Source: Thecaphora thlaspeos (lineage: Eukaryota > Basidiomycota > Ustilaginomycetes > Urocystidales > Glomosporiaceae). From it: a stretch of 64,000 nt of DNA. The DNA is taken from the NCBI GenBank assembly GCA_900291925.1, contig UWYS01000012.1, positions 1-64,000 of the forward strand, in the 5' to 3' direction. Of the stretch, positions 42,461 to 54,500 are shown in pieces. Every line of letters begins with the position of its first letter. Position 1 is the stretch's first letter. Made by a program: the position numbers and the translations under genes. Under the pieces are notes generated by a model. It worked only from the letters and a program-made list of their open reading frames with translations, was not told where the DNA came from and made no database searches.

Positions 42461-44206
42461 ATGGCCGCCCGCTTCACCCCTCGCTTCCTCCAGGTAAGCT
42501 ATCCATCGCCCTCCACACGCCGAATCGACCGACATGCTACCGCCTGCCCGCAGTTCCTACTAGCAACACTAGACTCGGACCGGGAGCGACCACCTCTTCC
42601 CCGGCGATGGGCCCACGGTTTCCAATCGCCTTTCCATACGACTGTGCCCTTCGATCCTGACCCTAGCTCTCGGCCGCTACTACGGCTGCCACAGCTCCCC
42701 AACCACCACCACCACCCAATTCGACACACACGCCCACCACAGATCTCTCGGCTTGCACTTTGACTGCCCAAACCCGGTCAAGCAACATGTCCCTGACAAG
42801 CCCCCCGCTTCTCCGACCCTTGCCTCCCCTCCCTCTTTTGACCGACAGGCCGCCCGTTGCTACGCCACCCAGACTTCCGTCCGTGCCCCCAAGCAGCTCG
42901 AGGGTCTTGCCGGTGCGTCTCGATTTGACGACTCACACCTCGCTCTTCCCGGCTTCGCCTGCACCTTGACCGCACCTCTGCTGACCTCTGGAACCGTCCC
43001 TCGACGTCTGATCTTCTCCTGTTTCGCCCTCCTCGACCCCTTCCCCCACCCCCAGGCAAGTACGCATCGTCCGCCTACATCGCCGCCCTCAAGAAGGATG
43101 CCAAGACGCTCGAGAAGGTCGAGTCCGACCTCCGCACCATCAAGTCCACCCTCGCCTCGGCGGAAGGCGCCAAGCTCCAGGTCTTCATCTCCAACCCCAC
43201 CCTCAGCACTGCCGAGCGCACCAAGGGCCTCGAGCAGCTCCTCTCGAGCAACAAGAACAAAGCCAACCCCATCACCCAGTAAGTGTCCCCGCGCGTGCCA
43301 GACATCGACGCTTCGGAGATGGTCGCAGCTTGGTGGGACGAGCCAGCGCGTCGGTGACTGCTGGGAGATTGAGACGGGCCCACTTCCGGCGCAATATACG
43401 TGGCAGCCGGTTACGGGCACGGGCCGGGGTGGCTTCTGCCATTAGCACAGATCGTGGGCAAGGCGCTCTCTTGTGTCCGCAGCGGGAAAACCAAGCCAGA
43501 GCAGGCCCCTGACGAGGGAGGACTATGCTTCGCTAGCGAATTTGCTAGGCGGAATCATCGTCGCTGACCGCGTCGTCTTGGCGTCTTCCTTTGCCTTCCG
43601 CCCCTCTTCTTCCGCCCACAGCAACCTCTTCCAGGTGCTCGCCGAGAACGGACGACTGGCCGACACCGAGAAGGTCATCGAGGGCTTCGAGCAGCTCATG
43701 ACCGCCTACCGTGGCGAGGTCGAGGTCATCGTCACCAGCGCCACTGTGAGTTGCCCTGCCACCCGACTCGGCTTTCAAAGCTGACGTCTCCGCTCGCCTC
43801 TTCTCGGGCGGACGTATCTGACTGACTAGACCTCTGGTACACCTGCTCTCCGCTCCTCCTTGTCCGCCCGGCGCGCCGCGCAGCCGCTGGACAAGTCGAC
43901 GCTGTCGCGCATCGAGTCGTCGCTCAAGGGCTCGCAGATTGCCTCGAACGGCGGCGGCAAGACGCTCAAGATCACCCAGAAGGTCAACCCGGCCATCCAG
44001 GGCGGTCTGATGGTCGACTTTGCCGGCTCCACCGTCGACCTCAGCGTCGCGAGGAAGGTCAACAAGCTCAACCAGCTCCTTTCGCGTGAGTGTGTTTGCC
44101 GCATCCGGCTTACCGTTTTGCCGCGTTGTTCACGCACGGATGACTGACACGCGCGCCTCTACTTTCGTTTTCGCCTTTCGCCGCCACACGTGCAGAGGGA
44201 GTCTAA
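42461..44206 (+). CDS. ATP5: ATP synthase OSCP subunit
   Basis: Six exons: 42461-42493, 42849-42912, 43056-43278, 43622-43745, 43884-44085 and 44196-44206; 218 residues. The presequence is MAARFTPRFLQAARCYATQT. The mature protein begins near KYASSAYIAALKKDAKTLEK and has the OSCP core NLFQVLAENGRLADTEKVIE and VTSATPLDKSTLSRIESSLK, ending QKVNPAIQGGLMVDFAG.... The last exon encodes only the end of a codon plus GV-stop. OSCP joins the F1 head to the peripheral stalk of mitochondrial ATP synthase. An upstream acceptor at 43829 would insert 18 residues in frame; the later one gives the normal family length (yeast Atp5 is 212). Confidence 0.95.
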
Positions 44207-44390
44207 GCGTGACGACTGTTGGAGCGCAGGCTTCGTGTAGATTGCCGAAGTGCAGGACTTGACGACGGCCTGCAGCAGCAGCTCGTGATGGACCGACTAG
44301 ACTATCCAACGAAGTGGAAGCATATGAATGCCAACAGTGAAAAAAAAAGCACGGTCGCATGTGTGTCTGTGTTTGGGGGTCGTTACAGGG

Positions 44391-44849
44391 TCAAGCGGAA
44401 AGGAATTTACGACTACTAGAGCTACATTTTTGCCTTTGGTATGGTGGTGGTGGTAGTGGATGATGAAGCTGGGGCGTGCTGAGAGCGGATGGGGTTGATG
44501 AGACTGCCGAGACCGTGTCCACCTCGACGATGGGAATCGAAGGTCGTTTGGACAGAGCCTCGACGCGATCTTGCGACGGTTGGACGTAGTTGGCGCCAAA
44601 ACATCGGAACGTCTTGACCTCTGATGCGAGCAGGGGCGAAAAGAGCACGGGCACGGTCAGAGTGACTTCGAGGGAGTTGGAAGAGGTGGAAGAGAAGGGC
44701 GAACCGACGAGCGGGTGGACGAGGATGGTGAGACGCGAGTGGAACGCTTGCCCCACGTCTTAGCCGGCGTCCACCGGTTGGCCGTAGTACGTCAGACCGT
44801 CTTGCTGCGCGACGAAGCGGATCAGGCGGTGCCACGTCGGTTGGTGCAT
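44391..44849 (-). pseudogene. FAH-family hydrolase, broken
   Basis: The N-terminus MHQPTWHRLIRFVAQQDGLT then YYGQPVDAG looks like fumarylacetoacetate hydrolase-domain proteins, which start with W-x-RLIRF and YGQP. Codon 30 is TAA (44760-44762). The same frame then continues DVGQAFHSRLTILVHPL and on to TVPVLFSPLLASEVKTFRCFGANYVQ, where FAH proteins have their CIGxNYxxH entry to the catalytic domain. After about RPSIPIVEVD the sequence diverges into Ser/Pro filler and stops at 44391. The catalytic domain (about 190 residues) is absent. No intron can remove the stop without being unrealistically short (16 nt). So: a nonsense codon plus 3' truncation. Convergent with ATP5, 185 bp away. Confidence 0.7.
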
Positions 44850-45590
44850 GTTGGATGGTGGTGGTGGTTGGTTGGTGGTGATGGTTGATGGTGGTGGCCT
44901 GGTGGTTGCCTAGTGGTTGCCTAGTGGTGGCCTGGGTGGAGCGGAGAAAGGGAAAGCGAGAGAGGGCCAACGGCAAGCGCCGGGTATAGGCGCAGTTGGG
45001 GGGGGGGCGTGCGAGACGTCATCTTTTGAGGCGTGTCGCCGTGGCTACCTGGGCTTATGTAAGGCGGCTGCCGCTGCATGTGGAGGGGGGAAGGCGTAGG
45101 CGCGCCATCGGCTCTGCACAGGTCCGTCACGGGTCCGTGCTACTTAGGTCAAGCGCAGAGATGGACTTGAGCCTAGTCACCGGTGCTCCTTCCTTGGTTC
45201 GCTCCCCCTCTCTCTCCGCCGCTCTCCCAACGACGTCTACCCCGACCGACCATCAGCACCCTAACCCACCGTCCAGGCCACGACCACCCTCCACCCCCAC
45301 ACCTATCCTCCCTATACGCCTTGCTCGTCGCCCTACTGCCCACATCGATTCCATCTCGTCTCGCCTTGGAAGACTTTCCGCTGTCCCGCCTTCGGAGGCT
45401 TTCCTTGGTCGTCTCTTTGCTCTTCCTCTCTTCGGCCATCCCAGGCCACCGCCGACCTGCCACCTCCCCCCGGCTCCATCTAGACCAGATGCACAGCCAG
45501 ACGATGTAACGCACGCCCTCGCCACTCTCTCAACCACACCTTGACCTACCACCCACTGCCATCGTCCCAAGATCCAACTGCCACGCAAGC
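44850..45590. other. Intergenic, J-protein promoter
   Basis: TGGTGGTGGTTGG-type tandem at 44855-44930, then C-rich leader sequence. Open frames are Pro/Ser filler. No gene. Confidence 0.5.
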
Positions 45591-47016
45591 ATGGTAGTCG
45601 GCACTGCCGCTCGCCCAACGAGCAAAGCAGCGACGCTGCTCTTCGCCTCGTGCTCCCTTCTCAATGCTCAGACGACGACCAAAGTAGCGTCACATCGCGT
45701 CCGACAGGTGAGTCGGCGCAGGAACGCACCACCCTTTCGTGGAGAGGATGCTGATGCTGCTGCTGCTTCTTCTTACCGCCTCCCTTGTCTGCTTCCGTCT
45801 TGACTCGATGGCACGCCAGCTTCCCCTCCGAGCAAGTCCACCTCTCGCACACTTCCACCGAATCGCCCTGACCTCATATACAATACGCAACGCTTCCACC
45901 AGCGCCCGCCGCAACAGCACCCACCCCTCCTCTACCTCTTCCGGCTCGCGATCACAAGACCTCTCCTACCCCTCCCACCTCACCTCTCCGTCACCTTACG
46001 ACATCTTTCATCTCCCACGCACCGCCACACCCTCCCAGATCAAAGCACGCTACTATGATCTCGTGCGATCTCTGCATCCCGACCGACAGCTACACTCCGA
46101 CGTCACCTCTTCCGATCGAAGCAAGGCCACCTCCGAGTTCAAATCTGTCATTCAGGCCTACCACCTTCTGAAAGATGGACGTCGAAAACAACTATACGAC
46201 CGTACGGGAGAGGGATGGCATGGCGAGAAAGGTATCGTCGATCCGGGCGCAGGCGGAGGAGCAAGGTGGGACAGAACAGGATGGAACCTCGATCCAAGGT
46301 ATCGATCACGACCACGTCCCGGATGGAGGGAACACGATAGTTATGGCTGGCAACAGGGTGCCGCTTCCTCATCTACATTCTATGGCTTCACACCCTCCTA
46401 CCCACCCCACTCTGCCGGAACGAGATACACGTCCAACGGTCTATTCATCTCTACCATCTTCCTGATCACCTGGATCGTAGCTGCATTGCAGTACCGACGA
46501 CTGTCAGCAGAAAGCAAAAAAGCCATACAAAGAGCGGATAGACATCATCTTGATGCGTCTAGAAGCTTGGAAGAGGCTAAGGAAGTGGCGAGAAGTGCGG
46601 AGGGTAGGACGAGGTTCGAGGCGTACAAAAGAAGAGCTAGGGAGTCTAGGACGCTGGAGATCGTACAGAGACAAAAGGAACTTTTCGAAACGGGCAATAA
46701 TGGGATAGAGTTAAAGCTGGAAGATGAGATGGGCCAGGAACAGGATAAGTGGGGGATAGGTCATGGTGGACCCGGTGGAAAGGAGGAGGTTCAGAGGAGG
46801 TATAGAAGAGTTCAGCAAGGTCTCGCTACCGGCTCCAACGACGACGCTAGGCCCATCGGTGAAGAGACGCATGCTGAGCCGCATCGCATTCCAGCGCCGT
46901 CGTCGTCGCCCATTAATGTCGGCGATGTCCCAGCCAGTCATGCAGACCGCTGCCCACAGTCCGACGCAGGCGCAGGTGCAGACGCAGACGCAGACGCGGA
47001 CGTGACATGGCAGTAG
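45591..47016 (+). CDS. Membrane J-domain (DnaJ) protein
   Basis: Two exons, 45591-45707 and 45820-47016, joined in phase 0 across a GTGAGT...CAG intron; 437 residues. If unspliced, an internal ATG in the intron frame could start at 45739 or 45808. The J domain is SPYDIFHLPRTATPSQIKAR to HPDRQLH (the HPD motif) to LKDGRRKQLYDRTGEGW at about residues 90-160. The upstream part is basic and hydroxyl-rich, as in a mitochondrial presequence. A transmembrane segment follows (GLFISTIFLITWIVAALQY), then a charged coiled-coil-like tail ending in a DADADAD repeat. It stimulates Hsp70 at a membrane; mitochondrial localisation is inference. No Gly/Phe or zinc-finger region, so type III. No named orthologue assigned. 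Confidence 0.82.
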
Positions 47017-47158
47017 AAGTCGCTACTTCTCTCTTGTCGCACTCAATGCACTCCCAAAGTCGCAGTCACTGTCATCTATCGAAAATATTTGCTGCGCGCC
47101 ACTGCGCGCTACCCCGCCAGGTCGTTCGCAGACATGTCTGCATTCCGCCCCCACCCCA

Positions 47159-50100
47159 TCACGCTCCCCCGCCGATCGCCTTCAGGCGCGCCTTCTCCTT
47201 TTCCTCCTTTAGCTGGGCCAGTCTGTTTCTTCGCTCCTGCCTCTTCCTCTCCAGCTCTGCCTTCTTCTCCTCTTTCGACAACGCCGCCGCAACGGGCGAC
47301 GCCGGCTGCTGCTGCTGCTGCTTCTTGCCCGCGTCGTCCTCTTCGTCCTCGTCGAATGAACCCCAGGTCTCCTGCGTCGCTTCGGCATTGTCGTCGGCGG
47401 GGCTCGCTACGTCGCCGGTCGGTGTGGACGGCTGTCCCGCCGGACTGGCAATCGCCATCTGGCGCGGGACCGGGATCTGGAAGGCGCTCGCCGTCAGCTC
47501 CTGCGAAGCCGTCATGCTCACTGCTCCGCCGTCGTCTTCGTCGTCCGTCGTCGCAGTGACCGCGGCCGTGGGTGGAGCCGTGCCGTTGGCCTCCTTTTTC
47601 GGCTCCATCGGCACAGCGGTCGGCTCGCCCCAGGACTCGCCCCACGCATCCTCGCCGTTGCCCGCCGCAGCAACGGCCGCTTCGGCCACTTTAAAGCTCG
47701 AGCTCGCCAGTGCGCGTTTCGGATCGGTTGCAGTCGCCGTCGTTGCCGCCTTTGCTGCGGGCGGTGCCGCCGAGAGGCCATTGATCAATGCCGTCCGGGT
47801 CACGCCAAGCCTTCCGGCGCCGCCGCCGGCGACTCGAGCGGCCGCAGCGCTCCGTCTCGCTGCTGCCGCGGCGACCGCTGCGGCGCTGGGCGCAGCGCGG
47901 TTCATCCGCGTTATGCCAATCGATGTTGTTTTTTGCTTTGGCTGCCCGATCTCGAAGCTCGACCAGTCGGCCGTGTCATCGTTGACGTCGATCAGATCTC
48001 GCTCAGTGTCGGCGAGGGCGGCGGTCGGCTTGTCGAGCGAGACCGTCGGGTCCTCGTCGAAGTCATAGTCGAGCGCGTCGTCAAACGGCGATGGCGACGC
48101 TGCCGCGACGGGCGCAAACGACGACCGTAAGCTCGGGCTCGACAACCCCGCCCCTTGGCCCCCGGAAGCGCCGGCCTGGATCGCAGAAGGCGTCGAGACA
48201 GAGGAAGCGACGGATCGGCCGTCCATGCTCGAGTGCAGCTCGTGGGCCGACGTCGGCGTGACGTCCGACGCCGACCGTGTGGCTGCCGAGTCGCCACCGG
48301 TCGAGTTGCTGGAGAACGACGAGAGGGCCGATGACATGGCCCAGCCGGCCAGCGCGGTCGCAGCGCTTCCGGCGGTCGAGGCCATCGACGAGGCGGCCTG
48401 GGCTGCGGCCGAAGCAGCGGCGCCGTTCGCCGTCCCGCCGCCGCCGCCGATCCCCGCGGCCGCCTCTTCCGGCGAGAGGATCGTTTCGGGCATGCCCTTG
48501 ACGCCCTCTCGAACCACGGCAAGGAACATCTGAACCGCCTTGTCCGCCTGGTCGCGGACAAGCTTCTCCTTGTCGACGAGCCCGGGCGCGACGGCGGGAA
48601 GAATGTGGCGCGCCGCGTCCTCGTGGTCGTACGAGTCGCCGGTCGCCATCAACGCCATGAGGCCGGCGACGCGGGCATGGACGAAACTATCCTTGAGACT
48701 GCGCGAAAAGGCAGGGACGAGGACCTTCTTGCGCGTCGAGAGCGAGAGGTGCGGGGCGAGTCGCCCGAGGAGGATGGTGGTGTTGGTGCGGATCCCGGCC
48801 TCTGGGTCAACCTGCATCCGTGCCAGAAGGCGGAGGAGGTCGTTGTTGAGGATGCGGTCGCTCAGCTTGGGCGCGAGCGGCAGGATGGCCTTGAGAGTGG
48901 CCTCACGGATCACGGCAACCGAGTCGTTGAAGCCAGTGATGAGGTTGGGCCACACCTTGTCCGTGACAACCTTGTTGTCGAGGCGCTCGGCGTAGAGCGG
49001 CAGGTTGTCGAGCAGCGCCATACGCGTCGAGCGGTCGGGCGACGCGTAGGCCTTGAGCAACGGCGGGACCATGGACGCGCTCCACTCAGCCCTGGAGAGC
49101 GGCTGGGCGAGGCGGAGAACGAGCGGCAGTAGCGTCGAGGCCTGGGTGCTGACCGAGGGAACCGTCCCCGGCGGAGGAGCGTAGCTCAAGGCGCCCACCA
49201 TCGCCGGCAGCACCTTGTAGGTGAGGAATTCGGGGTTGAACGAGTCCGGCTTGTCGCGGAGCAGTCTGTGCGCGGTGTGGATGAGGAGTGAGACGCACGA
49301 AGTCGGTTCAGCCTCGATGCGATGACGCTCGAGGCGGCATCTGACCTTGCTACTCACCGAACGATGGCGGCCTTTTCGTTTTCAGTCGAGAGGAGGAAGC
49401 CGTCGAGACCGCGGGCGACCTTGACGAGGATGTTTTCTTTAAAGAAGCCGCCGTCTGCCTCGCCCGCCTCGAGGAGCTTGTCGGCGGTGAGCCTCATTTT
49501 GGCGTTGGGAACGAGCATGCGCTGGAGCATAGCGTATACAGGCTGCGGGACGTGTCCGCGCGGCGGCGGAGAGCTGTCGCTCTGAGGCGGCAAGGTCCCG
49601 TTGAACGCCTCTATGGCGACGAGGGCGAGTGAGTAGCTGTCGAGCAGCGTCGAATCCATCAAGGCGAGGACGTTCCAGCCATTCTGGCGGACCTCTGGGG
49701 ACACGTAGCGCGAGCCGTCGGGGATGAGGTGGGCGTGGGTGTAGAGGATGCCGCTGGCAGTCTCTGCATGCGGGGTGAGGGCCTCGAAGCCGGCGAGCTT
49801 CCATTCGCCCGAGCTGGTGAGGAAGATGGACTCGGGACGGAGGTTGGCGTGGGTAGAGGCGGCGCCCTTGTGGAGGAAGCGGACGGCGGTGACGATGGAC
49901 GAGAGGCCCCAGACGATCCAGTCCTGGTGCTGGCGGGAGGCGCGCCTGTCGGAGTGCTGTGCGAGGTGATGGCTGAGCGGCGTAGCCTTTTCCACGGCGA
50001 TGTAGACGGCGTTAATGGTCTCTGCGCTGTCGAGGAGGCGGAGGACGTGCGGGTGGCGCGTGGTGCGGAGCTTCCTGGCGGCGTTCTTGGCGAGGGCGAT

Positions 50101-50319
50101 TAGGTTGGAGCGGTTGGCGTTGTGCGGGTAGGCGAGGTCGAAGGCGAGCACGGTGCAGGAGGAGCCGTCGTCGCGCTTGGTGGCGTCGTATAGCGACCAG
50201 ATGGTCTGGGAGCGATACTCGAGCAGCTCCTGGCCGATGGTGTAGTTGGGCAAAGGTCCGGACTTTGCCGACGAGAGCACGCTCGACGCCGCCGACGAGA
50301 GCGACTTGAAGTAGTCCAT
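47159..50319 (-). CDS. CEX1: SCYL1/Cex1-type pseudokinase
   Basis: Two exons, 49358-50319 and 47159-49265; 1022 residues. The ATG at 50317-50319 gives MDYFKSLSSAASSVLSS, typical of the family. A kinase-like domain (about 25-310) has degenerate catalytic motifs: HANLRPESIF replaces HRDxKxxN and AGFE replaces DFG, so it should not phosphorylate. HEAT repeats follow (about 330-560: LLRDKPDSFNPEFLTYKVLP, IREATLKAILPLAPKLSD). The C-terminal tail is Ala/Ser/Thr-rich with a basic helix KEEKKAELERKRQERRNRLA. Family members act in tRNA nuclear export and COPI/Golgi traffic. Intron in the middle is GTGAGT...CAG. The J-protein gene ends 142 bp away, convergent. Confidence 0.9.
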
Positions 50320-51564
50320 GGCGGCGGCAGGGGCAGGGGCAGGGAAGGGGAGATAGGGGAGAGGCGTGAGGCGAAGTCCTCGTTGGGGCGTCGCTCGCTG
50401 CCGAGACACCAGCAGGGCTGGGTGGCGGAGTGGGCCGAACGTCGTGCCCGTCGCCTCGCCTCGAGCTACGAGGGAGCAGTCGGTCGTGGCGGCGTGAGGT
50501 GGAGCGGCTTCGAACCGAGAGGTTGGAGGGTGGATGCGGTCCGAAGGGGAGCGAAGCGATGGCGGGAGGAGAGCAAGAGGAGCGCTGGTCGACGTGAGGC
50601 TGGCAAGAGAAGCGGAAAGAGGCCGAAGCCAGACCAACACCTCGCCGCGCTGGGTGGCAGCGGGGCACTGCAAGCTCGTGGGCGAAGCCGTGCCGACCAG
50701 CCGATCCCTTGCTCTCCACCTCGCTGGAAATTGCCAGGCGAGAGAGTGAGACACAGGAGGCCCAGGGCCGGCCGCCTTCCTGATCGGAGGAGCGAGCCTG
50801 AGCCAAAAAGCCAAAAACGCACGCCCGGCCGCTCCGGCGACCGAGAAAAAGGCATTCCAGCCATTCCAGGGTAGCAGCCACGGTCACGGTGCCAGGCAGC
50901 CCCGGGCATCATCATCGAGCAGGCCCTGGCCCGCCTTCCTGGATGACGGGAAACACCATTCCATCGCCCCGTCGCGCGTCCTTTCTTCTTCCTCCCTTCG
51001 TGTCCCCCACCCACCCGCACTCTGCATCGACCTCGACCTCGCCCTCGCTGCCGTTGTTGCTCTCCGTTGCGACCGCAGCAACCCATCCATGCCAGCCATC
51101 CGTCATCGCATCCCACACCACCACCACCGCCACCACCGACGACATTGCGCCATCCTTGTCGCCCGCGTCGCTCGTTTTCACGGTTCCTCTGATACCTAGT
51201 CACCTCTAAACCTCACGCAGGCCTCTTCTCTGGATGCGGCAAAGGACACCACTATTGCTGCTCCTACACCTACGCTTTCGTTTTCTCTGCCACTTGCCCG
51301 CTCCGTACTTTCCAGGGCCAGGTCGCTCCACGTCGCCCGTCTTTACCTGACTCACGCCCGCATCGCCTACGCTCTGCCTGAGGCACTCAGACCACGGATC
51401 CAGCTGAGCAGCGGAGTCGCTGCATCGTCACCGTCTCGCCACCTGCGCCCTCATCGTCGGCTCTCGTTGCCCTCCTGCATCCGTCTATACGCAAGCGCCG
51501 ACCGTTCGATCGACCACTCCAGACCACGCACACACCTTGTGAGGCTGCGCTGCGGTCAGCCCGG
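50320..51564. other. Divergent promoter region (CEX1 / MED14)
   Basis: CA-rich (CCACCACCACC near 51117-51140) and GC-rich sequence. Open frames are Arg/Pro/Gly-rich and unsupported. Confidence 0.5.
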
Positions 51565-54500
51565 ATGTCGGCTTCACAGCGAAATGAGCGCACAGAGTCT
51601 ACAAGGGGCCACACCGCCACGCTGAACCGCAACGGCTCCAACGGCGCTCACATCAACGGCATCAATCCCGGTCACAGCGCCCGCCGGGCGTCGCCCCATC
51701 CGCCATCACAACCACCGCAACAACAACAGCAACAGCAGCAGCAGCAGCAACAACAGCGTTTGCCCCATAATGCCATCGCACGGATCAAGTCTGAGTCGCT
51801 CAGCGGCTCGCAAAAGCTCATGATGGGCATCCCGCCTGCCGTCACGCCCGACCATCGCCAGATGGGTGCCGCTCTCAACGGCGACAAACCCAATGGGCAT
51901 GGCCCGGGGTCAGGGCCAGCCGGAGGACAGGCCGCATCGACCATGGCGCTTTTCGGCGACGTCAAGGGCAAGGCGAGGGTGGTGGACCCGCTCGACGATG
52001 TCCCAATAGAGCAGCTGGAGCAGGAGCTGCCCCTCGAGGAGGCCGACCTCGTCCCGCTCGCAGCGCTCGTGGAGCGCCTGGCCAACTACGGCTACGAGGC
52101 GCTCCAAAACCTGGCCGAAACGTAAGTACAAGCTTGGCGGCGGCGGCGCTCACGCTCGAGAACCGGAGGTGCACATGGAGGGCTCTGAGCTCATCCGCCT
52201 TTTGCTCCAATGCACTGTCGAAACTTGGCTCTGCGCGTCCTCTTGCTGGTCGACAGCCTCCCGTCGCTACCGTCGTCTTCGCGGAGGACCAAGATCTTTA
52301 CGACAGCGCTCGACGTCCGCAAGCAGTTCCTCAAGCTGCTGGTGCTCGTTCGCTGGTCCAAGGACATCTCGGACCTGCAAAAGGCGCGCAACATCATTTC
52401 ACTACTGTCCGAGCAGCAGTGGCAGTACGAGGATGTCTTTGCTGGGCTCACGGACGTCCGCAAAATCCTTCCCAACGCACGAATGAGGAACGCGGACCTG
52501 CCGACAGCCATCGACGTGCTGCGGACGGGCACGTACCGTCGCCTACCGTCCAGTATCAAGGACATGGTCGTCCCGCCTAAGCCCTTCACGGACGACGAGG
52601 CCATCGAGATCGTCGCCCAGCTTGAGAATGCGCTGCGGCTGCGGATGGCCTGCCGCGAAATTGTCCCTGCGCCGATGTCGCGCTACCGGGTGCAGGATGG
52701 CAAGGTCCACTTCCGCGTTCCCGGGCTCTTCGAGGCCCAGTTGACGGCTAGCGGCAGCGGCGTGGACACCTCGGGGTCAGGGTCAGGATCAGGATCAGGG
52801 TCGACAGGGGCCGAGGCCGCCGCTGCGGCCGACCGGTGGTGGCTGCTTAACCTCAAGTTCGACATCCATATCACCGGCCCAAACGCTGAAGCGGCGATCA
52901 AGCTATTCCCACGGAAACCGCGGAAGGTCTACCGGGAGAGGCTGCGGATATGGGGCGACCACGAGCTCGAGCCAAGGCCCCCGACCCAGCAACAGCAGGA
53001 CCAGGGCGCCAGCAACAGCAGCGCCCAAGGGCATGGAGCAGCAGAGGATGGCGCATCGGACGCGGCACATGCCCATAAGGAGAGTGAGGGCGAGGGACCG
53101 GGCGAAATGGCCGTCGACGCGGAGCCAGCGTCAACGACCGACTTCGACGAAGAAGGAGAAGGTGAAAACGGCGCGCTGCAGCATCAGGTCAGCACCAGCA
53201 GGGAGAGGGACGCCCCGCTGGTGCGGCTCTTCGCCTTCCTCCAGGAGCGGTCGCTACACTACCAAATGGATATCCTGACATACCAGGCAAGGGAGCTGAT
53301 GCGACTCAATTGGGGCTCGAGCCTTCGCATTGAGACACAAGAGCGGCCAAGAGCACTCACGCTGCGCTACTGGATTAACGCCCAGGCGGGTGGCGCCACT
53401 GTCTCGAAGCAGGGGGGCTCCACTGGGGTCGGAGCGGCGATGGGTGGCTCGCTGCGGATCGCGATCGCCGACCGGATTGGCAACGTCGGCAAAAAGCGTG
53501 TCGTCGCCGATCTGCTGAGCAATGGCGACGGAACGTCGTCCGACGACGACGACAACAGCGGTGACACCAAGCTCGCACGAGCGTCAGCCGAGAGACCGGC
53601 GGCGGGCGAAGGCGACACGCCATTCCTCGTCAAGCGACGGTACCAGCAGGTGACGTGGGAGGTCGCTGCCGCCATCAAAGCCGAAGCGGGCAAGGTCGAC
53701 CTCGAGATCTCGTCGCAGGGCTTAGACCTCGAGCGCCTGCTGAACGACCTGGTGCAGAGGCATGCTTCGGCGCTGCTTCGGGTGCTGCGGAAGCAGATCC
53801 TACTCGGGCAGCACGCCGTCTCAAAGGGCCTTCGGCCTGAGGACTGCCGGATCTGCACGGCGCCAGTTCGATGCAAGGACGCGATCGCACCCGCGTCATC
53901 GGGGCGTCCAGCCAGGAAGCCGGAGCACCTCCGCATCGATCTATTCGGCAGCAGTCGCGCGCGGCAGCCCGCGGGCATGGCGAGCAGATCGATGGGGATG
54001 TCGGCGCTTCGGCTCAAGGTTGACGCCATGTCTGGGAGGTTGCAGCTTGAGGCCGAGACCGAGGTGTCGACGTTGGAGGAGGCCGGCAAGAGAAACCAGC
54101 AACGGCGGGCGGCACTGCTGACATCGTTCAGCGCGGGCGCGCTCGCTGCCCAGCAAAGCTCTGCCCGCCTCCACGAGGCCTCGGACCGGATTAATGCATC
54201 GGTCGACTCGCTGCTCGACTCGCTGCACCGCCTCGAGATCTTTGCACGCGTAGTGGAGTGGGAGAGGCAGGCGTCCTACATCGGCCTACAGACGCTGCGC
54301 CGGCTGAACTTCAGACCGAACGAGTACGCCAAGTTCGGCCCGTCGCTCGCGACCTGCGGTCCGCCTGCCCTCTACATACCGCTAGGCAGCCGCTTCCTCG
54401 GCTTCTACCTCGCGCTGCAGCCGTCCGAGACGACCGGCGTCAACGTAGCGCTTCTCTCGACGGTGCAGCTGGTAGAGGGGCCTGGCACCACGTCCACCGT

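Noticed and set aside
50450..50540. TTCGAA-containing T-arm-like sequence
   Set aside because: No A box or acceptor pairing around it; not a tRNA.
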